Shown here: positions 54,244-64,000 of the stretch, piece by piece
Position numbering within the stretch: position 1 is the first letter of the stretch
Layout: every line of letters starts with the position of its first letter
Position numbers and translations under genes: made by a program
Source of the DNA: Leptobrachium leishanense
Lineage: Eukaryota; Chordata; Amphibia; Anura; Megophryidae
DNA length: 64,000 nucleotides
Direction: 5' to 3'
Assembly: GCA_009667805.1 (NCBI GenBank)
Contig: RXON01001590.1
Coordinates: forward strand, 1 to 64,000
The notes under the pieces: generated by a model
The model's database searches: none
What the model was told of the DNA's origin: nothing
What the model saw: only the letters and a program-made list of their open reading frames with translations

Positions 54244-55646
54244 GTTACTCCTTAGCTAATAAGCCCTTAACAAACGTAAGTACAGATTATTTGCTGTAGA
54301 AAGTCTCAGGAATGTGGGATGCTGTATAAATAAATAATATCTTTCTTTCTAGCAACAGGCTTCATAGAGGGGTCCCCTCAGACAGATATCTCTTTGTGCT
54401 GTGTATAAACCATATATGGTAACAGTGTTGTTGGGCTGGTTAAATCTGAGGTAAAAAATGTATCCGCGTCTTTTTGGCTACGTGATCTGTTTCTCGATTG
54501 GCTATTGTGCCACACCCTTCTATGTATGTTATATAAGCCAAAACCAGGGACCATAAAACTGAAGTGATTACTCTGCACCCTTGTGTTTGTGTCTTACGGC
54601 TTCCCGCTAGCTAGCGTTGTGTTGTGTTGCGCTTGCCACGCCTTACATGAGAAATACAGAAATCTTCTGGGTTGCATGTCTTGGTTAATCTGAATTGAAA
54701 TATATTTAATTTCAGATGGAAAGTAGGATAATGCTTGTTTTAATGTGCTAAACTGTCACAGCCTGAATAGGCCTGGGCCTAGAGCATCACATTGGAAGGG
54801 GCGGCAGGTTATCTCTCTTTAGAGGGCCTTTATATGTCGGGGTGTAAGAAACTCCCAGAGGTGACTTTGCTCGTCTTCTAAATTATATGTTTATTAACAT
54901 AAATAAAACGTGACGTTTGTCTTCACGTCTTGTGTTCACATTTATTTGAGGTGTGGGGAAGGGCAGCAGAATGTGCTGTGTCTAGGGGGGCCACCGAACC
55001 TAAACACTCCTGTGATCTGAGCGAGTCCAAAAAGCACTGGAAAGCAGGAGCTTTAATGGATCTGCCCGGCAGAATGAAATAACAATACATTATAGATCTG
55101 ACGGAAATTATTAAAAGTCAATTGGTAAAACAGAAAAATCTGACAGCCTTTATAGTGAGCGATGAACACTCACATGTCCGCACAGTCCACAGCTTTTCGC
55201 CCTCACAAGGACATGTTAGAGAAGGAAATTGGAAAGAATGTGTCACGCATGCATAAGACGCAACATGTACAGCAGCAGATACAGGCACACTGACAGAAAC
55301 CACAGACCGTCATCTCAACATGTAAGCGCAATATGGCGGCACTTACTTGTAGATCATCCTCCGGCTCGAGGAACAGATGGAAGCACGGGATGTTATTCAG
55401 GAATCAGGGAATGTATTAGATGCCCTTAAAGCCAACATGTTAGTACGTTAGATGTACTGCGAGCAGCCAGAGGAAGGAGGGTATTTCTCCCGCAGTAGAT
55501 AAGATGTAGAGAGGAAGGTTAGGAAGATAGAGAGTTAATATTGCATTCTACGCCGCCTCAATGTTTAAAGTGCTCCCCACTAACCCCTATAACCTGCTGA
55601 CCCAGACCTGCACGAAAAGATGATTCCCACATCACAGAACTATAAG
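54244..55646. other. No recognised feature
   Basis: I see no conserved frames or terminal repeats. A donor-like GTAAGTGCC on the minus strand at about 55343 has no acceptable acceptor with an open frame. Confidence 0.4.
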
Positions 55647-56355
55647 CAGGGCTGGATTTGCATCTCAGAAGCCTTTTAGGCACAGAAATGTGTAGCCCCC
55701 CCCCCAAACAAAAAGAAACATACCAAAATTTTCTTTCCAAAGAGTTTTAAATTTTGGTTTTGGGGCAAAAAAAAAAATCAAAAATAAAACAAAAACAAAA
55801 ATTTAAAAAAACTGAAAATCAGTTTCTCTCTGTAAATGAAGGGGCAGAATCAATATAGACCAGACTCTGACCTTTCCAATGACACCTCACTTCACCTTGT
55901 GCGCCGTACAATTGAGAGATGCAGGTTCCAAAGTCCCCTTGTCTCTCCTCACTGCAACGCTACGGTCTAGATGGCCGATGGGACAATGCGTTGCATCATC
56001 AGTTCCACACTTGCTGGCAGTGTGGGAAATGAGAAGGTGTGTTAGCGTAGCATCACTGTGCACTTTATAAACTGAATAATAGTGCTGCATTAGAAAAAAT
56101 AAGGAAAAATAATATTTTATTAATTTTATTTTTAAATAATTCTAAGATGGTTATATTTGGTAATTGGTATCACTGGAAAGGCCATAATCTGGCCAAATCA
56201 ATGATATCTCATATGTCCCTCTAGCCCTTAGGGTTCCAGTGATACAGTGGTCTGAATGATTGTAAAAGAGAAAAAAATTAAAACAGCAAGGCTCTCCCTT
56301 GTGGCAGGCGCCTGTAGGCACATGCCTACTTTGCCTAGTTATAAATCCAGCCCTG
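55647..56355. mobile_element. hAT element, 709 bp
   Basis: The ends CAGGGCTGGATT and AATCCAGCCCTG form a perfect inverted repeat. The flanks ACTATAAG (55639-55646) and GCTATAGG (56356-56363) agree in six of eight positions, as for an old 8-bp duplication. CTTTTAGGCACA and its counterpart TAGGCACATGCC extend the inverted ends. It is non-coding and AT-rich inside. Confidence 0.82.
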
Positions 56356-56949
56356 GCTATAGGACGTTGACAGAGTGTTTCTGCTACTTTACCTTGTCGA
56401 GTGGCCACTCTTTAACCTGCCATATATATGGACTTAAACTTTATACCTAGACCGTCGCTGTCTCAGGCCAGTTTCATAATACCTCGTGAATAGAACGCAA
56501 TTTGCAATTTGTGTTGTGATTTAATTAAGAATTCTATTCAAGGATTACGAGCAGAGACAAAGAATATATAGCAAGTAGATTACACGTCATACTGCAGCAC
56601 TTTCAGTGAATCATTTCAATCAGTTCACGGGGGGAGGGGGGCATGGATCGATGGATCACAATACAGCGGAAATCACAGACAAGGAAATTATTAATGTAAT
56701 CCTAGAAATGAGGAAACATCAAGTAAATGAAACGTAACTAGCCACTAGAGTAACAAGAACTTATCTCTAAGATGGGCTCATCTTTGCATAGAGGTGTTGT
56801 CACGGTTCCCAGATCCCACCACGCAGTAAGCCCCCAACATTACAGGTGTGCATAGTCACGTTAGCCAAGCCTACATAGGGCAGCAGACGTCACACATTGT
56901 GCCCTGTGACCTATCAGAGGGGATGGCCACCATCTTAAAGTCTGCAGGG

Positions 56950-57250
56950 CCACAGCTCCACAGTATGTGCGATGAGTATGAGGGTGTCTCAGAGCTCTAC
57001 AGTAATGTGCGGTGTGCATACGGTTGTCACAGAGCTCCACAGTAATGTGCGGTGTGTATGAGGGTATCATAGAGCTCCACAGTAATGAGCGGTGTGTATG
57101 AGGGTGTCACAGAGCTCCACAGTAATGTGCGGTGTGTATGAGGTTGTCACAGAGCTCCACAGAAATGTGCGGTGTGCATACGGTTGTCACAGAGCTCCAC
57201 AGTAATGTGCGGTGTGTATGAGGGTATCACAGAGCTCCATAGCAATAAAA
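56950..57250 (-). repeat. 40-bp satellite array
   Basis: About seven units of CAGAGCTCCACAGTAATGTG plus CGGTGTGTATGAGGGTGTCA, with AGCTCCAC at 57033, 57073 and 57113. The last unit regains AATAAAACCCAAAGTAATGT, which matches the complement of the longer units at 17085-17450. Confidence 0.88.
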
Positions 57251-57920
57251 CCCAAAGTAATGTGCGCGGTGTAGAAAAAAAAAGTAAGCTGCTCATTCCA
57301 AAATGCCAGGGCCTATATTTTTGTCCCAGTCCAGGTCTAACTAACACCCCTCTAGGCACACCTCAAACAAGGGGTCCACGTCTTGATTTCCCTGTATATT
57401 AAGTAAAAGCAATGTTTGTGAGCATCCTGAAAGATATGCTGGGGTTCTCATCGCGGTGGCGGCTTCCATCTTGGAATGACATCACAATATCAAATCCTTT
57501 ATGGTGGTTACTAATAAAATAAGCTACAGAGAATGGGGGATATCAGTAGTCTTCGATATCCACAAAACAGCTCCCAGCATGCCCCTGTGCAGGACACTGT
57601 TCTACGAACCATCAGCGCATATTGTGCTCAAAATTATCTCAAGGTACTTCTAGGTGTGATTAAGAAATAGTGATGAAATGATAAAAGATCCAAACGCCGT
57701 ACCGGCAGTATTATAAAATGTCATATGGTGGAAACAGAGAGAATCCCGCAGTGACTGCCCATTGTCTGCTTTATGGGAGTATGTCTCATCACGTGTTTTA
57801 AAAGGGCTCCATCAGTCACATTAGAATTCTATTTGTTGTGATGGAATCCTTTAAGTAAATCATTTTAGTATTTAGTATAATGTGCTGCTGAAGGTTACAT
57901 ATAAGGTCGTGCACTCTTAC
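57251..57920. other. Intronic sequence without recognised feature
   Basis: This lies in the 17.5-kb intron of the host gene and shows no repeats or frames that I recognise. Confidence 0.4.
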
Positions 57921-58016
57921 CGTTGTTTACACACGGCCTCCGAACACCGGACAGAAACATTGCCATCTTCAAGATGCTGGTAACCAGTAAAACCCAGGCT
58001 AGGCCATGTGGATTTC
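57921..58016 (-). CDS. Host gene exon: transmembrane segment
   Basis: The 96-nt exon lies between acceptor TTTGCTTCTCACAG and donor GTAAGAGTGC, phase 1 at both ends. It encodes GNPHGLAWVLLVTSILKMAM then FLSGVRRPCVNN. The central 20 or so residues are hydrophobic and flanked by polar ends, as for a membrane helix followed by a basic loop. The junction codons are completed by single bases from the neighbouring exons, consistent across the whole gene. Confidence 0.75.
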
Positions 58017-59643
58017 CTGTGAGAAGCAAACAGAGATATATTACCAAAGTCAAAAGCCCAACTCGGGCCACCATTCAGGACAACGCGTTTTACTTTAAAA
58101 AAACTGAGACACAAACCCGTATACTCTGCCCTACCATGAATAAACCAGCAGATCATGCTTGTAATGTCACAGGTGAGAGTGATGTACTTCATCCAACCGG
58201 CCACAAAATTAAAGCAATCCAAACATTTTGCATCTGTGAAGATAAGAAACAGGAGTTATTTTCTTGCAATTTTTTTAAGATACAAAAGGCTTAGCCGGCT
58301 CAAACGCCGAGCACCCTGGCCATAAATTATAAATGTGTCACTATTCAGTATTTCTGCAAAGACAGAGCATGTGTCGTCCGTTGCTCCCGATTCCCTGTGC
58401 GGTTAGCCGGGACAACAATGACAAGTAATGATTACAGCCAAGTTGCCCTTTTCAGAGCCTCCTCAGCACTAGCTTAATAGAACCTGGAGACCTTTATGAT
58501 GATTCTTTACAAGAAACATGCCACGATGTGTCTAGGGAGTCTATTGGCAGGAGGCAAAGGCGTACGTTACAGTGTATTAATTGTAGCCATAGGGAAAGGT
58601 GTAACAACTTTCCACTTTCCAATAAACCTGCAAAGGCTTCTGGGAGCAGCCACCTTCTAGAGTATTGTATCAGAGATTCCCATTACCCATGAGATCAGAG
58701 GAGCATCTTTTACTCTCACCGAATCATCCAAAGAGACACCAGTGATACGACTCCTTTTGGCTTCTAAGTCTACAATCCCTTCCCTGTCTTCCCCAGTATA
58801 CATTCTGTATCAAGGTCATGTCCATTGGCTTTTTGGCACCCCCCCCCCCAGCCAACGTCCTCCCAAGCCTGTGCAACACTCCATGGACATTACATGGATT
58901 CTTGAAAGTTAGGAAAAGACCTCCACAAGTGACGGCCCTGTTTTAAGGGTAACCCCATCAATACAAACGTAGGTAAGATGCAGCAAGTGTGCTGAGATGT
59001 TTCATATCCAATTCTTTGGAAGGTCACCAGTCATTAGGAAACATGGAGCCCCTGCCAGGTCTTGTTTTTAACAACTTGGTGTACCCTGGAATTTGCAGTC
59101 TGTGGACAGAGCCATGGTTTATGTGATATTATGCCACATCCCCAATCCCCCCAAAAAATAGAGCGATCTAATGAGAAGACCAGGCAAGAAGCCGAGAGGG
59201 CTACAGGATCAATCCATCAAACCACACCAGGGCACAAGGGCTTAGTGGAAGGTGAGAAGAGATGAGGAGAATTGCAGGAAAGTTTGAAGACAGAATTGAG
59301 ACATTAAGGGATTTTCCACACAACTTGATCACTTTTTTAAGTGGATCGAGAGGATTGAACCTACCGGCTCTCGATCACTAGCTCAAGCGTCCGAACATCT
59401 CCTGAGACCACCTGCGAGCCAACGCTTGTCAGGGAGAAAGCCGATGGATCGTATTTGCCCATGCAGCGCCGATCCATCATTGTGCACAAGTGGTAGAGGT
59501 CTTGCGTGTGCCAAGAGCCTAGTCCTGTTACTGCTGCACAATTTATGTCCCTTAGGCTACAGTTTATCGAAACACACTTATTTTTGTCATTGTTTCTCCT
59601 TCCCAGCGTCACAATCAAGTTATTATAGAGGACAATGACTTAC
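58017..59643. other. Intron, no recognised feature
   Basis: Sequence between two host exons; mixed composition with a poly-C run near 58845. No transposon ends found. Confidence 0.45.
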
Positions 59644-59685
59644 CTGACATAGCTTGACTTATCACTTGAGGGATTTGAGCTGTTC
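59644..59685 (-). CDS. Host gene micro-exon, 42 nt
   Basis: It lies between acceptor TTGTTTCCCCCAG and donor GTAAGTCATTG, phase 1 at both ends. It encodes GTAQIPQVISQAMS, a polar linker between two hydrophobic exons. By itself it would be weak, but the strong splice sites and exact phase agreement with both neighbours support it. Frames other than phase 1 would not join to the adjoining exons. Confidence 0.65.
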
Positions 59686-60925
59686 CTGGGGGAAACAAAA
59701 CAGATCTATAAACTCTTCATAAGACGCAGAGACATCACCGTCCGTCCAATCAAATGACAAAACACAAGCTCTGTTATTACAAATAAGGAGGAGACTATGG
59801 TTTGATGTATGTGAAATCAACATTTGAAACATACATTTCACATTTCTAGAAGAACTATCCCACTTCTTTTCACGCTCTTCGCATATGGAAGTGGTGGAAG
59901 TGGTGTAAGTGGTGTTGGGTTGAATTCCCTCGTCTATCTTCATATACATTCCCTGTACTCCTCCCATTCTTAAAGAAATGCTGCAGATTTATTAGTAGTT
60001 AATTTAAAATCAAGGTTATCCTCCAGATCAAACACTTCTCCACGTCTGTCCCCCCCCATATACCCTCCAGCGGGGCAGATCAACGTATCAGCCAAACAGC
60101 CCTGTATTACTCAAACCGCACACCCCCACATGTGCAGGGTGACTATTGATGCCTTAATTGTTTACCAAGCACAATACAGAACATGGCTTTTTATATTAAC
60201 CCCTTAAGGACTGGGGTAATTTTACAAGTTCGGGCTGGACATCCCTGGGGGTGCGTTTATGGATGGGGAGGTGAGGGGGTTCAAAAGACCAGTCTTGGCT
60301 AGGTCAGCCAGTGGTGTGTGTGGGACCACGTCACTTAAGATCTCAGCGCATGTGGATTGAACCCAGGATTTCTGCTCCTCCTCTTCCAAGCCCACTGGAA
60401 TCATATCTCAGTCAGATGCCAGGACTATGAGTTAGCTGTTGTGCTTATCTCCCTTTTATTTTATGTATCTGTCTGTACCATTTATCCCCTTTTATGTATT
60501 AAACCCCTATTTAATGGCTTTCTTTTGTTGGCTGTTGGGTGACTCGTGTTTGGGATTGCCAGCTCTATCCAGTTTTTTTGGGAATCATTTTTGTCTGGGG
60601 CTGGGGGGGTATCTTGTCCCTTTCAGGACTTATAAGGTTGAAGCTGGTGGGGGTAACTCCCAGTGAGTAGAATGCTAACCCCGGGTGAGGAAGGTGAACC
60701 AAGTGTGCAGAGCACAGGCAGGAAGGTTGTAGTGTCTGCAGCCGTGCTCTGAGGCCACCTCCTAGCAGTCAAGCTATAGTACGCCTGGTACTTATGGGGG
60801 ACAAGCCCAATGTTACGTCACATCATCCTAAACTACAATAAAACCAAATATATATATATACACACACACACACGGGAAACAATTAAACTATTAACTAAAT
60901 GCCACTAAGTAAACCCCCTGAACCA
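59686..60925. other. Intron with microsatellite and a TTAA-type terminus
   Basis: A (TA)n(CA)n run lies at 60846-60874. TTAACCCCTTAAGGACTGGG at 60196 resembles one end of frog-type TTAA MITEs, but no matching end was found. Confidence 0.45.
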
Positions 60926-61057
60926 AGGGTCTCAAACTCTGCCCCCAGATGTTTATCGCTTACAATTGCCAGAATTATTTTAATGCAATAAACGGCCAGA
61001 GAATCATGGGAGGTGCAGTTCAGGAACATCTGGGCCAGAGTTTGAGATCACTTCCCT
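60926..61057. mobile_element. Small hAT-like MITE, about 130 bp
   Basis: GGGTCTCAAACTCTG with CCCAGATGTT on the left and AACATCTGGGCCAGAGTTTG followed by AGATCACTTCCCT on the right form inverted ends; the left one has lost about five bases. No convincing target duplication was found. Confidence 0.55.
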
Positions 61058-61156
61058 AAACCCAGTGGTTCCCAGTCTTTAACTAATCAGTCACTCGGTG
61101 CAGTACATGAGGTTTGTTAAGTGCAGGTCACTATGTATGTACCGGGATGCACTTAC

Positions 61157-61246
61157 CCAGGAATAGCAAGAACCTAGCGAAATGTGCAGCCATCTGGAAT
61201 GTGGGAAACCAGGAGAAACACGCAGCCAGGAGACCCGCCATATTAC
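61157..61246 (-). CDS. Host gene exon: hydrophobic segment
   Basis: The 90-nt exon lies between acceptor TTTGTTATTGTCCAG and donor GTAAGTGCATC, phase 1 at both ends. It encodes GNMAGLLAACFSWFPTFQ followed by MAAHFARFLLFLG, rich in Leu, Phe and Ala, and probably a membrane helix or a pair of short ones. It joins in frame to 61343-61396 upstream and 59644-59685 downstream. Confidence 0.75.
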
Positions 61247-61342
61247 CTGGACAATAACAAAGAAACAAACTCATCACCAGGTGATTTCCTGAATGCCAGC
61301 ACCCCGACCATGCACAAAATGCCGAGGGGTCTGAACGCTTAC

Positions 61343-61396
61343 CGTGGTGCCCAGCGGAACTGTCTGCGGTCACTGTCAGCACCGAGACTGGGGGGT
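61343..61396 (-). CDS. Host gene exon (most 5' found), 54 nt
   Basis: It lies between acceptor TCTCTCCTCAG and donor GTAAGCGTTC, phase 1 at both ends. It encodes PPVSVLTVTADSSAGHH, a polar, probably extracellular or luminal stretch. The initiating exon should lie further right (above 61400, or beyond the window) and was not found. Together the six exons encode about 183 residues of a multi-pass membrane protein of unknown family. Uniform 1-1 phasing is common in cell-surface protein genes, which allow exon shuffling. Confidence 0.7.
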
Positions 61397-62253
61397 CTGA
61401 GGAGAGAAAACATGAAGAATCATATTGGACTTTGCTTCTTATTGTTACATTAACATTCCCAGTTCTGCACTAAAATATCCCCATGTCGATGTCCTCATAA
61501 CAAAGCTGTACGAAAAAGAAAACAATGGTTTGTAAAAATCGACGTTTCATGGCCGTACTGTCCAGCAACTTCTGATACCACCACATACCACTTAAAAATG
61601 GTACCCAACTAACGGACCGCGGGACATTCTGACTCCGATGTTCTGTGTCTTCAGTGTCTTCATTACAATCCCATGCTTTGTATGAGGTCACCAGTCAGGC
61701 CGCACTGTCCCCTTGCATCATTCTCACCTTAGCAGGCATCGGAGACACAAGATAAAGGGTCTCTAGCGTCAATCCCAGTGGTCCCATGGGCGTAAATGAT
61801 CAGGAATACATCCATCCTACACATGTTGTGCCCTACTTTAAGTGGAGCAGTAGCTATGAATCGGTGGAGCACAGAATTAACACTCCCCATGACCCAGTGG
61901 CATGTTCTGCCTAATGCTAATCTCACTAGCAGTGGTAATCATTGCTGGTAGTATGCACGCGGCACACCATAGTGCGCCACTGAGTGTTCCTCCTTGAAAT
62001 CTCATGGTGCAATGCAAGGCTCTGGTGGAACAACAGACAGGAAATACATGAGCTCTGTGTCCTTCCAGTGATGTTGTGAAAAGACAGCAATATTACATAG
62101 AGATTGTTATTCCGAGACAGTAAAAAGAGTCACAGTAAATTTTGCACGTTTTCATATTTCATGTATCGGTTTATCCTTTACAGAGATATCACTGGGATGA
62201 AAGGTTGTAAACTCTAGATGGCGTCCCTTATCTGGCACAATGTCACACGGGTC
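61397..62253. other. No recognised feature
   Basis: A donor-like AAGGTGAGAATG (minus, near 61727) has a stop in the phase needed to join the next host exon, so I do not call an exon. Confidence 0.4.
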
Positions 62254-62510
62254 TGCATTATCAGCATACAGGCAGAATTGGTCTTTGTGTCCGTAAATGT
62301 GCTGCAGGCAGATAATAAAATGGTGAGATCTCCTGCTTACACTGGGTCTGCATTATCAGCATACAGGCAGAAATCACATTTGTGTCAGTAAATGTGCTGC
62401 AGACAGATAAAATGGTGATCTCCTGCTCACATGTGTTCGGCATTATCAGCATACAGGCAGATGCAGTATAGGTGCTGAAGACAGATAATAAAATGGTGAG
62501 GTCTCCTGCT
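62254..62510. repeat. Tandem repeat, period about 90-96 bp, three units
   Basis: GCATTATCAGCATACAGGCAG-type starts occur at 62254, 62350 and 62440, each followed by AATGTGCTGCAG and AAATGGTGAGATCTCCTGCT variants. Confidence 0.85.
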
Positions 62511-62554
62511 TATGGCGGTTTGTAGTGATCAGAATGAGATTATTTGCAGTGCAA

Positions 62555-62975
62555 TATCTGTATGTGCTGCATAATGCCTGTGTATGGCAATTACAGCAAC
62601 ACCTTGTACTGTATGTGCTACATAATGCCTGTGTATGGCAATTACAGCAACACCTTGTATTTGTATGTGCTGCATAATGCCTGTGTATGGCAATTACAGC
62701 AACACCTTGTATCTGTATGTGCTGCATAATGCCTGTGTATGGCAATTACAGCAACACCTTGTACTGTATGTGCTGCATAATGCCTGTATATGGCAATTAC
62801 AGCAACACCTTGTACTGTATGTGCTGCATAATGCCTGTGTATGGCAATTACAGCAACACCTTGTACTGTATGTGCTGCATAATGCCTGTATATGGCAATT
62901 ACGGCAACACCTTGGATCTGTATGTGCTGCATAATGCCTGTGTATGGCAATTACAGCAACACCTTGTATCCAAGG
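62555..62975. repeat. Tandem repeat, period 51-54 bp, about eight units
   Basis: The unit is TGTATGTGCTGCATAATGCC plus TGTGTATGGCAATTACAGCA and ACACCTTG; ATAATGCC recurs at 62571, 62622 and 62674. The frames here are open because 51 is divisible by three. Confidence 0.9.
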
Positions 62976-63280
62976 CTGGCACTAATGTAAGGTGGCACAG
63001 GCATTGACCTTACTGCCTGGCTTCCTGCCAGATGAGGGGGCGCCGGCCCGGGGCAGACTTCAGGTGCAGTCGGAAAGGGGGGGCAATCGCCGCCGACGAC
63101 GTTCTTCTCACTCTGTCCTTAGGCTACCGCGGCTGGTCAGGTGGTTCCCAAATCCCATCCCAGGCGAGCGGCAAAGCTGCACATGCATGCCAGCGGCTGC
63201 TCGCCTCGCGTAGCCTAGAGACTGAGTAGAAGAACTCCGGGCGGGGCCTGGCAGGCAGCAAAGCAGAGGTAAGAGCTGCT
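62976..63280. other. GC-rich segment before the terminal array
   Basis: No coding or element ends are recognised. It finishes with the splice-donor-like GAG|GTAAGAGCTGCTGGGG at 63266-63282, in the same position relative to the following minisatellite as in the two Helitrons. Confidence 0.5.
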
Positions 63281-63880
63281 GGGGCAAATATGCCAATATA
63301 TATGCTGGGGCAAATATACCATATATGAGCTGGGGCAAATATACCCATATATGAGTTGGGGCAAATATACCCATATATGAGCTGGGGCAAATATACCCAC
63401 ATATAAGCTAGGGGGACTATTATACCCATATATGAGCTGGGGCAAATATACCCATATATAAACTGGGGGCAAATATACCCATATATGAGTTGGGGCAAAT
63501 ATACCCATATATAAGCTGGGGCAAATAACTCTATTTGAGCTGGGGCAAATATACCTGTGTGAGCTGGGGGCAAATATATAACCATGTGAGCTGGGGTAAT
63601 ATATCCATGTGAACTGGGTGTAATATATCCATGTGAGCTGGGGCAAATATATCCATGTGAGCTGGGGCAAATATATCCACGTGAGCTGGGGCAAATATAT
63701 TTATGCGAGCTGGAGGCAAATATATCCATTTGAGCTGGGGGGCAAATATATCCATTTGAGCTGGGGCAAATACAGTATATCCATTTGAGCTGGGGGCAAT
63801 ATATATATCCATGTGAGCTGGGGCAATATATACCCATGTGAGCTGGGCAATATATCCATGTGAGCTGGGGGCAATATATA
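63281..63880 (+). repeat. 24-26-bp minisatellite related to the Helitron arrays
   Basis: The units are GAGCTGGGGCAAATATACCC with ATATAT, then GAGCTGGGGCAAATATATCC with ATGT. The core GAGCTGGGGCAA and the following AT..CCAT are shared with the array at 30198-30860. About 24 units. The minus frame of about 287 residues is a by-product of the repeat. Confidence 0.9.
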
Positions 63881-64000
63881 CCCATGTAAACACAGGAGAG
63901 AGATAGGCATTGATGGAAGACTTTGGATGGAGATGACAAGTCCCAATGCTGCTGTCCACTTGGTGGGGTTGTCCTTGTCCAGTACAACCATGGAATAGAT

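Noticed and set aside
55335..55400. Possible host exon ending at a GTAAGTGCC donor (minus strand)
   Set aside because: No credible acceptor gives an open frame, and the required phase 1 meets a stop.
61729..61926. Possible 5' exon of the host gene ending AAG|GTGAGAATG
   Set aside because: Phase 1, needed to join the exon at 61396, contains a TAA just before the donor.
63124..63987. 287-residue minus frame with Tyr/Pro-rich repeats
   Set aside because: By-product of the 24-26-bp array.

Overview
This window reads as vertebrate nuclear DNA, most likely from an anuran amphibian with a repeat-rich genome. The reasons are intron-containing coding sequence, no bacterial-style gene packing, and a characteristic transposon mix: CR1 with its 8-bp 3' repeat, L2, L1, Penelope-like elements, Tc1, hAT, PIF/Harbinger, TTAA-targeting piggyBac-like elements and Helitrons. 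The species assignment is inference from that mix.

Host gene. The only non-transposon coding sequence I can support is on the minus strand. Six small exons run from 61396 down to 40119. All have consensus splice sites, all are phase 1-1, and they join into one open frame of about 183 codons. The conceptual product is a multi-pass membrane protein with about four hydrophobic segments. I do not recognise the family. The first exon, and probably the last, are not identified. Much of the window is therefore intron or flank of this gene, filled with nested transposons.

Layout. 1-5.7 kb: a solo-LTR-like segment, a Harbinger MITE, a broken Myb-like Harbinger gene, a truncated Tc1 and a first block of a modular T/C-rich repeat ('C repeat'). 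7-9.8 kb: an L2 3' end, a hAT MITE and the 3' part of a Penelope-like element with GIY-YIG domain and a hammerhead-like motif. 9.8-15 kb: more C repeat, interrupted by a piggyBac-like composite at a precisely reconstructable TTAA target. 15.4-19.7 kb: a fold-back element split by a 2.2-kb hAT, then a second copy of the piggyBac-like element beside the sequence the first copy appears to have carried away. 20-22 kb: an L1 with both ends and target duplications but ORF1 only. 24.5-31.0 kb: two Helitrons joined head to tail, each carrying minisatellites, inserted in the tail of a LINE that itself interrupts a Penelope-like element (to 33.1 kb). 34-39.9 kb: a LINE RT fragment, MITEs, a 9-bp satellite with higher-order structure and a hAT with a minisatellite. 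40-46 kb: two host exons, CR1, self-nested Harbinger MITEs, a third piggyBac-like copy and a fold-back element with a palindromic core. 46-52 kb: 32-bp and 31-bp minisatellites, a 979-bp hAT and a 1.1-kb solo LTR. 52-57 kb: a LINE split by a hAT, another hAT and a 40-bp satellite. 57.9-61.4 kb: four host exons. 62-64 kb: tandem repeats, ending in an array related to the Helitron-borne ones.

The strongest candidate for an unusual system is the tandem Helitron pair. The two copies share an exact 3'-5' junction, keep their terminal hairpins, and contain minisatellites that begin directly after splice-donor-like sequences.
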